A DNA stretch of 64,000 bases from Anadara kagoshimensis (Eukaryota; Mollusca; Bivalvia; Arcoida; Arcidae): NCBI GenBank assembly GCA_021292105.1, contig CM037869.1, forward strand, positions 41,185,530-41,249,529, read 5' to 3'. This document shows positions 9,527 through 19,800 of the stretch, piece after piece. A program made the position numbers and the translations under genes. Position 1 is the stretch's first letter, and each line of letters begins with the position of its first letter. The notes beneath the pieces are model-generated. The model was not told the origin of the DNA and made no database searches. It was given only the letters and a program-made list of their open reading frames with translations.

Positions 9527-9902
9527 TACAGTCCAGATTTGTTGAAAGATTAACACTTAGCATGGGTCTAAGCCGAGATATATAGAAATCTTATGGTCAA
9601 AAAGCTGCCGAGAATAGCAACTGACGTAAAGCTATGACAATACAGTCAAACCTTCTATAAAGGCCACCTAAGGGAACCAGTAAAAGTGGTCCTTATATAC
9701 AGGTTCAAATATTATATGAATGAAGAACAATTGGGGGAAAATCCTATTGGCCTTTATAAGCAAATGGCCTTTATATAGAGGTGACCTTTAAGGCAGGTTG
9801 GACTGTACATGCATAGCTGCCGGGAGGCTGTGATGAGTTGCCGATTCGACACTATATATATTCGTTATCCTAGAATTAAACTTGCGACAGGTCTGCACTG
9901 TA
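9527..9902. mobile_element. TIR-B element split by a TIR-A insertion
   Basis: The left end TACAGTCCAGATTTGTTGAA and the right end TTAAACTTGCGACAGGTCTG then CACTGTA bound a family B copy. A whole TIR-A element (9641-9807) sits inside it. Both ends are diverged, so the B copy is the older insertion. Confidence 0.7.
9641..9807 (+). mobile_element. TIR-A element, copy 4 (nested)
   Basis: Family A copy from TACAGTCAAACCTTCTATAA to AAGGCAGGTTGGACTGTA, inserted in an older TIR-B element. The TA at each end fits TA target use. Confidence 0.8.
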
Positions 9903-10263
9903 CGTACATGCTTGACTGTAAAAAGAAAACTCTCTTAGTCAATTTTATATGGTTTTCAAGTTAACTTTCCATTCTCACGTTGGTGACCCATTTAATGCAC
10001 ACCTTGCATTTTTCTCTTTGATAGATGTTCAATAATTTATAATTTATGGTTTATAAAAAATAATTCTCTTGAGGAAGTCCACTGAAAAATCCAAAATAAC
10101 GAAATGCATAAATCCCACACCTAAAACGCAAGTGACAGCATTCATCAAATGTCAGGAGAAGTTGGCAACATTAATGCCACAGAGTATCAAAACATTAATT
10201 CCACAAATATTATAATTCACAGGCGTTTCAGTGAATTTCCTCAGGAGAATTATTTTTATGTCT
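9903..10263. repeat. Diverged CTCTCTAAGTCAATTT-type repeats
   Basis: Further copies of the loose repeat (with TTTTCAAGTTAACTTTC and CTCACGTTGGTGA) occur at 9917-9995. The remainder is AT-rich and non-coding. A 63-codon minus-strand frame at 10152-10343 overlaps the palindrome and is not a gene. Confidence 0.4.
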
Positions 10264-10382
10264 AATATATTATATAACAGATCGAGTGTATCACAATTAA
10301 TTTTGAGGGGTGGTAACGAGTCGCGACGAGTACCACCCTTCAAAAATTAATTGTAATACACTCGATCTGTTGTACAATATAT
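10264..10382. repeat. Long near-perfect palindrome, ~50-bp arms
   Basis: Arms 10264-10315 and 10331-10382 are inverted complements with only a few mismatches (AACAGATCGAGTGTAT and TACACTCGATCTGTTG face each other). The 15-base centre is itself symmetric around GTCGCGAC. It is flanked on both sides by AATATATT. It should extrude as a cruciform or fold as a hairpin. It could be a very short fold-back transposon. Confidence 0.85.
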
Positions 10383-10830
10383 TCGACTTTTAAGTTTGGC
10401 TATAAATGGAAACGATCTCTAAGTCAATTTTTATGATATTTCAGTGTGTACATCGATGTTGACTTTTCAATCTAACTCCCTTTTATTGTATACTCAGTTA
10501 CCTAGCAACAGCAAACAGTTTATATACAACAGGTGTATGTCAAATTAATATATGTATATACATTTAAATGTGTATTGCCTCACCTCGACCTACGGTACCT
10601 TAGCTCACATAAGTTATTTTTAAATTATCCATAAAAAGAGGCATACCAATGTAACGTTGTAAATTATAAATCACTGTAAACTCTTGGGTGACGTATTTTT
10701 TTAAAAAAAACCTTCTTTTCTTTCTTTCATTCTTTCTTTTTTTTTAAAAAAAAATCAATCAAAGTATTTATTTTAATTTTTTTTATTTAACGCACAGTCG
10801 AACAATGTATTTCAATTCAAAACGTATACA
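10383..10830. other. AT-rich DNA, no gene
   Basis: One more diverged copy of the CTCTAAGTCAATTT repeat near 10409, pyrimidine and poly-T/A tracts at 10700-10790, and nothing else recognisable. Confidence 0.5.
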
Positions 10831-10924
10831 GGCAGTACAGACCTGTCGAAAGTTTAACACTTAAATAATGAATTTGTGCCGAATCAGCAGGTCAACTCGG
10901 CCCCTCGTTAGCTATATATATTGA

Positions 10925-11781
10925 TACAGTCTTACCTGTCTATAAAGGCCATCTAAGGGAACCAGTAACAGTGGCCTTAATATACAGGTTAAAATAATAT
11001 GAATAAAGAACAATTGGGATACAATTCTACTGGCCTTAATAAGCAGGTGACCTTTTATATACAGGTTCAAATAATATGAATAAAGAACAATTGGGATATA
11101 ATTCTACTGGCCTTTAACTAGCAGGTGGCCTTTATATACAGGTTCAAACAATATGAATGAAGAACAATTGGGATACAATTCTACTGGCCTTTAATAAGCA
11201 GGTCGCCTTTATATACAGGTTCAAATAATATGAATAAAGAACAATTGGGATACAATTCTACTGGCCTTAATAAGCAGGTGACCTTTTATATACAGGTTCA
11301 AATAATATGAATAAAGAACAATTGGGATACAATTCTACTGGCCTTTAATAAGCAGGTCGCCTTTATATACAGGTTCAAATAATATGAATAAAGAACAATT
11401 GGGATACAATTCTACTGGCCTTTATAAGCAGGTGACCTTTTATGTACAGGTTCAAATAATATGGATAAAGAACAATTGGGATACAATTCTACTGGCCTTT
11501 ATAAGCAGGTCGCCTTTATGTACAGGTTCAAATAATATGGATAAAGAACAACTAGGATACAATTCTACTGGTCTTAATAAGCAGGTCGCCTTTATGTACA
11601 GGTTCAAATAATATGAATATAGAACAATTAGGATACATTTCTACTGGCCTTTAATAAGCAGGTCGCCTTTATATACAGGTTCAAATAATATGAATAAAGA
11701 ACAATTGGGATACAATTCTACTGATCTTTATAAGCAGGTGGCCCTTATATAGAGGTGACATTTAAGACAGGTTCCACTGTA
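10925..11781 (+). mobile_element. TIR-A element with ten 77-bp internal tandem repeats
   Basis: The ends are normal for family A (TACAGTCTTACCTGTCTATA and TTTAAGACAGGTTCCACTGTA). The interior is a minisatellite of ten units of 76-77 bp; the motif CAGGTT recurs at 10985, 11062, 11139, 11216, 11293, 11370, 11447, 11523, 11599 and 11676. Each unit is the element's own core (ATGAATAAAGAACAATTGGG, ACAATTCTACTGGCCTTTA, AAGCAGGT). The 75-residue frame at 11384-11611 is the array read through. Confidence 0.88.
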
Positions 11782-11829
11782 TATGTCTTGGCAGGTTTTT
11801 CGCAAACTATCCATACTTCGGTCGCTAAA

Positions 11830-12093
11830 CACTAGAAGGGGGTTTTACCGGAATAATTGCGAAATTCTGGAATAGTTTGACACTTTCCTTAATCTTAACG
11901 AAAATCCGGAATGTTTAGACCAAATCCGGAATTTTTAGACCAAATCCGAAATAATCAAACTCCGAAAAAATCGGTCAAAATCCGGAATAAGTAGAATATT
12001 TTTACGGTAAATTTTACGGAGTCTAATTATTCCGGTAAAATTCTAATTATTCCGGCAAATGTCCAATTATTCTGGTAAAATCCCCTTCTAGTG
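11830..12093. mobile_element. TIR-D element (MITE-like), 264 bp
   Basis: The left end CACTAGAAGGGGGTTTTACC then GGAATAATT is mirrored by the right end, AATTATTCTGGTAAAATCCC then CTTCTAGTG. The interior repeats AAATCCGGAAT and TCTAATTATTCCGG. Non-coding. A core piece recurs in reverse at 12548-12715. Confidence 0.8.
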
Positions 12094-12121
12094 AAATATA
12101 GTAACTTCTGACCCTTTTCGT

Positions 12122-12283
12122 TACAGTCCAACCTGCTTTAAAGGCCACCTCTATATAAGAGTCACCAGTAGAATTGTATCCCAATTGTTCTTTACTTATG
12201 TTATATGAACCTGTATATAAAGGCTACCTGCCCATAAAGACCATTTTCACTGGTTCCCTTGGGTGACCTTTATAGACAGGTTG
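12122..12283 (-). mobile_element. TIR-A element, copy 6
   Basis: Reverse copy from TACAGTCCAACCTGCTTTAA to CTTTATAGACAGGTTGGTA. The right end is slightly eroded. Confidence 0.72.
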
Positions 12284-12499
12284 GTATTTCAGTACTAGTG
12301 TTACACCTTCGGCAGATCTGTATTATGTGTTCGATATATATTCTATGTTGCATTGTGATTTTGACAATTAAAAATTGTATGTCATCTTTTTTAATTTAAA
12401 ACTCATTTTTAAAAATACTGTATATATAAATAAAAGATTACACACCAGTTCAATCAATATTGTCTTTTTATATTTTTTTCTTTTTCATATTATACAAAC

Positions 12500-12778
12500 C
12501 ATGCTACGAAAGCTTGTTCGTGCCACTTTGTAATCTGATTTTTTTTAATTTGTAGGTACGTAAAATTTACCGTAAAAATATTCTAATTATTCCTGATTTT
12601 GACCGATTTTTTTCGGAGTTTGATTATTTCGGATTTGGTCTAAAAATTCCTGATTTAGTCTAAACATTTCGAATTTTCGTTAAGATTACGGAAAGTGTCT
12701 AACTATTTTTTTATTCGTATATACGATTTGAAAAAAAAATCAGTTTACAAAGTGGCACGAACAAGCTTTCGTACCATG
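12500..12778. mobile_element. TIR-K fold-back element, 279 bp
   Basis: The ends are about 46-bp inverted repeats: CATGCTACGAAAGCTTGTTC at the left is mirrored by GAACAAGCTTTCGTACCATG at the right. Between them (12548-12715) lies sequence that is the inverted complement of the TIR-D core, so this element either captured a TIR-D fragment or the two families share an ancestor. No coding capacity. It ends 41 bp before the assembly gap. Confidence 0.75.
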
Positions 12779-12819
12779 CATTATTTTAAAAACCTGTGTA
12801 ATTTTTAAGTCTTTCTTCC

Positions 12820-13819
12820 NNNNNNNNNNNNNNNNNNNNNNNNNNNNNNNNNNNNNNNNNNNNNNNNNNNNNNNNNNNNNNNNNNNNNNNNNNNNNNNNN
12901 NNNNNNNNNNNNNNNNNNNNNNNNNNNNNNNNNNNNNNNNNNNNNNNNNNNNNNNNNNNNNNNNNNNNNNNNNNNNNNNNNNNNNNNNNNNNNNNNNNNN
13001 NNNNNNNNNNNNNNNNNNNNNNNNNNNNNNNNNNNNNNNNNNNNNNNNNNNNNNNNNNNNNNNNNNNNNNNNNNNNNNNNNNNNNNNNNNNNNNNNNNNN
13101 NNNNNNNNNNNNNNNNNNNNNNNNNNNNNNNNNNNNNNNNNNNNNNNNNNNNNNNNNNNNNNNNNNNNNNNNNNNNNNNNNNNNNNNNNNNNNNNNNNNN
13201 NNNNNNNNNNNNNNNNNNNNNNNNNNNNNNNNNNNNNNNNNNNNNNNNNNNNNNNNNNNNNNNNNNNNNNNNNNNNNNNNNNNNNNNNNNNNNNNNNNNN
13301 NNNNNNNNNNNNNNNNNNNNNNNNNNNNNNNNNNNNNNNNNNNNNNNNNNNNNNNNNNNNNNNNNNNNNNNNNNNNNNNNNNNNNNNNNNNNNNNNNNNN
13401 NNNNNNNNNNNNNNNNNNNNNNNNNNNNNNNNNNNNNNNNNNNNNNNNNNNNNNNNNNNNNNNNNNNNNNNNNNNNNNNNNNNNNNNNNNNNNNNNNNNN
13501 NNNNNNNNNNNNNNNNNNNNNNNNNNNNNNNNNNNNNNNNNNNNNNNNNNNNNNNNNNNNNNNNNNNNNNNNNNNNNNNNNNNNNNNNNNNNNNNNNNNN
13601 NNNNNNNNNNNNNNNNNNNNNNNNNNNNNNNNNNNNNNNNNNNNNNNNNNNNNNNNNNNNNNNNNNNNNNNNNNNNNNNNNNNNNNNNNNNNNNNNNNNN
13701 NNNNNNNNNNNNNNNNNNNNNNNNNNNNNNNNNNNNNNNNNNNNNNNNNNNNNNNNNNNNNNNNNNNNNNNNNNNNNNNNNNNNNNNNNNNNNNNNNNNN
13801 NNNNNNNNNNNNNNNNNNN
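12820..13819. other. Assembly gap, exactly 1000 N
   Basis: One thousand N, a conventional placeholder for a gap of unknown size. Because the next base is already inside the satellite, the gap almost certainly hides further satellite units. Reading frames that cross it are artefacts. Confidence 0.99.
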
Positions 13820-16800
13820 CGTTTGAAGTAGCGTACACAGAGAAAATGCGTTTCCCCATCTAGGCCTTTTAACACGGGTAGATCTATCCAATTGCAACAT
13901 TTGGTGAAAATTTCAAGAACCCTAGAGGGTAGAACGGGTCTTACGAGAGCTCAGAAGGACCATGACCCCCCTTTTGATATGTGATTTCGTAAGGACCTGC
14001 TACGTTTGAAGTAGCGTACACAGAGAAAATGCGTTTCCCATCTAGGCCTTTTAACCAGGGTAGATCTATCCAATTGCAACATTTGGTGAAAATTTCAAGA
14101 ACCCTAGAGGGGTAGAACGGGTCTTACGAGAGCTCAGAAGGACCATACCCCCCTTTTGATATGTGATTTCGTAAGGACCTGCTACGTTTGAAGTAGCGTA
14201 CACAGAGAAAATGCGTTTCCCCATCTAGGCCTTTTAACCACGGGTAGATCTTCCAATTGCAACATTTGGTGAAAATTTCAAGAACCCTAGAGGGGTAGAA
14301 CGGGTCTTACGAGAGCTCAGAAGGACCATACCCCCCTTTTGATATGTGATTTCGTAAGGACTGCTACGTTTGAAGTAGCGTACACAGAGAAAATGCGTTT
14401 CCCATCTAGGCCTTTTAACCACGGGTAGATCTATCCAATTGCAACATTTGGTGAAAATTTCAGAACCCTAGAGGGGTAGAACGGGTCTTACGAGAGCTCA
14501 GAAGGACCATACCCCCCTTTTGATATGTGATTTCGTAAGGACCTGCTACGTTTGAAGTAGCGTACACAGAGAAAATGCGTTTCCCCATCTAGGCCTTTTA
14601 ACCACGGGTAGATCTATCCAATTGCAACATTTGGTGAAAATTTCAAGAACCCTAGAGGGGTAGAACGGGTCTTACGAGAGCTCAGAAGGACCATACCCCC
14701 CTTTTGATATGTGATTTCGTAAGGACCTGCTACGTTTGAAGTAGCGTACACAGAGAAAATGCGTTTCCCCATCTAGGCCTTTTAACCACGGGTAGATCTA
14801 TCCAATTGCAACATTTGGTGAAAATTTCAAGAACCCTAGAGGGGTAGAACGGGTCTTACGAGAGCTCAGAAGGACCATACCCCCTTTTGATATGTGATTT
14901 CGTAAGGACCTGCTACGTTTGAAGTAGCGTACACAGAGAAAATGCGTTTCCCCATCTAGGCCTTTTAACCACGGGTAGATCTATCCAATTGCAACATTTG
15001 GTGAAAATTTCAAGAACCCTAGAGGGGTAGAACGGGTCTTACGAGAGCTCAGAAGGACCATACCCCCCTTTTGATATGTGATTTCGTAAGGACCTGCTAC
15101 GTTTGAAGTAGCGTACACAGAGAAAATGCGTTTCCCCATCTAGGCCTTTTAACCACGGGTAGATCTATCCAATTGCAACATTTGGTGAAAATTTCAAGAA
15201 CCCTAGAGGGGTAGAACGGGTCTTACGAGAGCTCAGAAGGACCATACCCCCCTTTTGATATGTGATTTCGTAAGGACCTGCTACGTTTGAAGTAGCGTAC
15301 ACAGAGAAAATGCGTTTCCCCATCTAGGCCTTTTAACCACGGGTAGATCTATCCAATTGCAACATTTGGTGAAAATTTCAAGAACCCTAGAGGGTAGAAC
15401 GGGTCTTACGAGAGCTCAGAAGGACCATACCCCCCTTTTGATATGTGATTTCGTAAGGACCTGCTACGTTTGAAGTAGCGTACACAGAGAAAATGCGTTT
15501 CCCCATCTAGGCCTTTTAACCACGGGTAGATCTATCCAATTGCAACATTTGGTGAAAATTTCAAGAACCCTAGAGGGGTAGAACGGGTCTTACGAGAGCT
15601 CAGAAGGACCATACCCCCCTTTTGATATGTGATTTCGTAAGGACCTGCTACGTTTGAAGTAGCGTACACAGAGAAAATGCGTTTCCCCATCTAGGCCTTT
15701 TAACCACGGGTAGATCTATCCAATTGCAACATTTGGTGAAAATTTCAAGAACCCTAGAGGGGTAGAACGGGTCTTACGAGAGCTCAGAAGGACCATACCC
15801 CCCTTTTGATATGTGATTTCGTAAGGACCTGCTACGTTTGAAGTAGCGTACACAGAGAAAATGCGTTTCCCCATCTAGGCCTTTTAACCACGGGTAGATC
15901 TATCCAATTGCAACATTTGGTGAAAATTTCAAGAACCCTAGAGGGGTAGAACGGGTCTTACGAGAGCTCAGAAGGACCATACCCCCCTTTTGATATGTGA
16001 TTTCGTAAGGACCTGCTACGTTTGAAGTAGCGTACACAGAGAAAATGCGTTTCCCCATCTAGGCCTTTTAACCACGGGTAGATCTATCCAATTGCAACAT
16101 TTGGTGAAAATTTCAAGAACCCTAGAGGGGTAGAACGGGTCTTACGAGAGCTCAGAAGGACCATACCCCCCTTTTGATATGTGATTTCGTAAGGACCTGC
16201 TACGTTTGAAGTAGCGTACACAGAGAAAATGCGTTTCCCCATCTAGGCCTTTTAACCACGGGTAGATCTATCCAATTGCAACATTTGGTGAAAATTTCAA
16301 GAACCCTAGAGGGGTAGAACGGGTCTTACGAGAGCTCAGAAGGACCATACCCCCCTTTTGATATGTGATTTCGTAAGGACCTGCTACGTTTGAAGTAGCG
16401 TACACAGAGAAAATGCGTTTCCCCATCTAGGCCTTTTAACCACGGGTAGATCTATCCAATTGCAACATTTGGTGAAAATTTCAAGAACCCTAGAGGGGTA
16501 GAACGGGTCTTACGAGAGCTCAGAAGGACCATACCCCCCTTTTGATATGTGATTTCGTAAGGACCTGCTACGTTTGAAGTAGCGTACACAGAGAAAATGC
16601 GTTTCCCCATCTAGGCCTTTTAACCACGGGTAGATCTATCCAATTGCAACATTTGGTGAAAATTTCAAGAACCCTAGAGGGGTAGAACGGGTCTTACGAG
16701 AGCTCAGAAGGACCATACCCCCCTTTTGATATGTGATTTCGTAAGGACCTGCTACGTTTGAAGTAGCGTACACAGAGAAAATGCGTTTCCCCATCTAGGC

Positions 16801-19800
16801 CTTTTAACCACGGGTAGATCTATCCAATTGCAACATTTGGTGAAAATTTCAAGAACCCTAGAGGGGTAGAACGGGTCTTACGAGAGCTCAGAAGGACCAT
16901 ACCCCCCTTTTGATATGTGATTTCGTAAGGACCTGCTACGTTTGAAGTAGCGTACACAGAGAAAATGCGTTTCCCCATCTAGGCCTTTTAACCACGGGTA
17001 GATCTATCCAATTGCAACATTTGGTGAAAATTTCAAGAACCCTAGAGGGGTAGAACGGGTCTTACGAGAGCTCAGAAGGACCATACCCCCCTTTTGATAT
17101 GTGATTTCGTAAGGACCTGCTACGTTTGAAGTAGCGTACACAGAGAAAATGCGTTTCCCCATCTAGGCCTTTTAACCACGGGTAGATCTATCCAATTGCA
17201 ACATTTGGTGAAAATTTCAAGAACCCTAGAGGGGTAGAACGGGTCTTACGAGAGCTCAGAAGGACCATACCCCCCTTTTGATATGTGATTTCGTAAGGAC
17301 CTGCTACGTTTGAAGTAGCGTACACAGAGAAAATGCGTTTCCCCATCTAGGCCTTTTAACCACGGGTAGATCTATCCAATTGCAACATTTGGTGAAAATT
17401 TCAAGAACCCTAGAGGGGTAGAACGGGTCTTACGAGAGCTCAGAAGGACCATACCCCCCTTTTGATATGTGATTTCGTAAGGACCTGCTACGTTTGAAGT
17501 AGCGTACACAGAGAAAATGCGTTTCCCCATCTAGGCCTTTTAACCACGGGTAGATCTATCCAATTGCAACATTTGGTGAAAATTTCAAGAACCCTAGAGG
17601 GGTAGAACGGGTCTTACGAGAGCTCAGAAGGACCATACCCCCCTTTTGATATGTGATTTCGTAAGGACCTGCTACGTTTGAAGTAGCGTACACAGAGAAA
17701 ATGCGTTTCCCCATCTAGGCCTTTTAACCACGGGTAGATCTATCCAATTGCAACATTTGGTGAAAATTTCAAGAACCCTAGAGGGGTAGAACGGGTCTTA
17801 CGAGAGCTCAGAAGGACCATACCCCCCTTTTGATATGTGATTTCGTAAGGACCTGCTACGTTTGAAGTAGCGTACACAGAGAAAATGCGTTTCCCCATCT
17901 AGGCCTTTTAACCACGGGTAGATCTATCCAATTGCAACATTTGGTGAAAATTTCAAGAACCCTAGAGGGGTAGAACGGGTCTTACGAGAGCTCAGAAGGA
18001 CCATACCCCCCTTTTGATATGTGATTTCGTAAGGACCTGCTACGTTTGAAGTAGCGTACACAGAGAAAATGCGTTTCCCCATCTAGGCCTTTTAACCACG
18101 GGTAGATCTATCCAATTGCAACATTTGGTGAAAATTTCAAGAACCCTAGAGGGGTAGAACGGGTCTTACGAGAGCTCAGAAGGACCATACCCCCCTTTTG
18201 ATATGTGATTTCGTAAGGACCTGCTACGTTTGAAGTAGCGTACACAGAGAAAATGCGTTTCCCCATCTAGGCCTTTTAACCACGGGTAGATCTATCCAAT
18301 TGCAACATTTGGTGAAAATTTCAAGAACCCTAGAGGGGTAGAACGGGTCTTACGAGAGCTCAGAAGGACCATACCCCCCTTTTGATATGTGATTTCGTAA
18401 GGACCTGCTACGTTTGAAGTAGCGTACACAGAGAAAATGCGTTTCCCCATCTAGGCCTTTTAACCACGGGTAGATCTATCCAATTGCAACATTTGGTGAA
18501 AATTTCAAGAACCCTAGAGGGGTAGAACGGGTCTTACGAGAGCTCAGAAGGACCATACCCCCCTTTTGATATGTGATTTCGTAAGGACCTGCTACGTTTG
18601 AAGTAGCGTACACAGAGAAAATGCGTTTCCCCATCTAGGCCTTTTAACCACGGGTAGATCTATCCAATTGCAACATTTGGTGAAAATTTCAAGAACCCTA
18701 GAGGGGTAGAACGGGTCTTACGAGAGCTCAGAAGGACCATACCCCCCTTTTGATATGTGATTTCGTAAGGACCTGCTACGTTTGAAGTAGCGTACACAGA
18801 GAAAATGCGTTTCCCCATCTAGGCCTTTTAACCACGGGTAGATCTATCCAATTGCAACATTTGGTGAAAATTTCAAGAACCCTAGAGGGGTAGAACGGGT
18901 CTTACGAGAGCTCAGAAGGACCATACCCCCCTTTTGATATGTGATTTCGTAAGGACCTGCTACGTTTGAAGTAGCGTACACAGAGAAAATGCGTTTCCCC
19001 ATCTAGGCCTTTTAACCACGGGTAGATCTATCCAATTGCAACATTTGGTGAAAATTTCAAGAACCCTAGAGGGGTAGAACGGGTCTTACGAGAGCTCAGA
19101 AGGACCATACCCCCCTTTTGATATGTGATTTCGTAAGGACCTGCTACGTTTGAAGTAGCGTACACAGAGAAAATGCGTTTCCCCATCTAGGCCTTTTAAC
19201 CACGGGTAGATCTATCCAATTGCAACATTTGGTGAAAATTTCAAGAACCCTAGAGGGTAGAACGGGTCTTACGAGAGCTCAGAAGGACCATACCCCCCTT
19301 TTGATATGTGATTTCGTAAGGACCTGCTACGTTTGAAGTAGCGTACACAGAGAAAATGCGTTTCCCCATCTAGGCCTTTTAACCACGGGTAGATCTATCC
19401 AATTGCAACATTTGGTGAAAATTTCAAGAACCCTAGAGGGGTAGAACGGGTCTTACGAGAGCTCAGAAGGACCATACCCCCCTTTTGATATGTGATTTCG
19501 TAAGGACCTGCTACGTTTGAAGTAGCGTACACAGAGAAAATGCGTTTCCCCATCTAGGCCTTTTAACCACGGGTAGATCTATCCAATTGCAACATTTGGT
19601 GAAAATTTCAAGAACCCTAGAGGGGTAGAACGGGTCTTACGAGAGCTCAGAAGGACCATACCCCCCTTTTGATATGTGATTTCGTAAGGACCTGCTACGT
19701 TTGAAGTAGCGTACACAGAGAAAATGCGTTTCCCCATCTAGGCCTTTTAACCACGGGTAGATCTATCCAATTGCAACATTTGGTGAAAATTTCAAGAACC

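Larger units (their letters stand above)
10831..12325. mobile_element. TIR-B composite holding three other elements
   Basis: A family B left end (GGCAGTACAGACCTGTCGAA then AGTTTAACACT) begins at 10831. A diverged right end (GTGTTACACCTTCGGCAGAT then CTGTATTATG) closes at about 12325. Between them lie a TIR-A element with a tandem array (10925-11781), a TIR-D element (11830-12093) and a reverse TIR-A copy (12122-12283). The short pieces between them are consistent with the interior of B (TCGGCCCCTCGTTAGCTAT). The series implies at least three later insertions. Confidence 0.6.

Noticed and set aside
12740..13900. Long open frames of 356-386 codons on the minus strand
   Set aside because: They consist almost entirely of the 1000-N gap and are artefacts.
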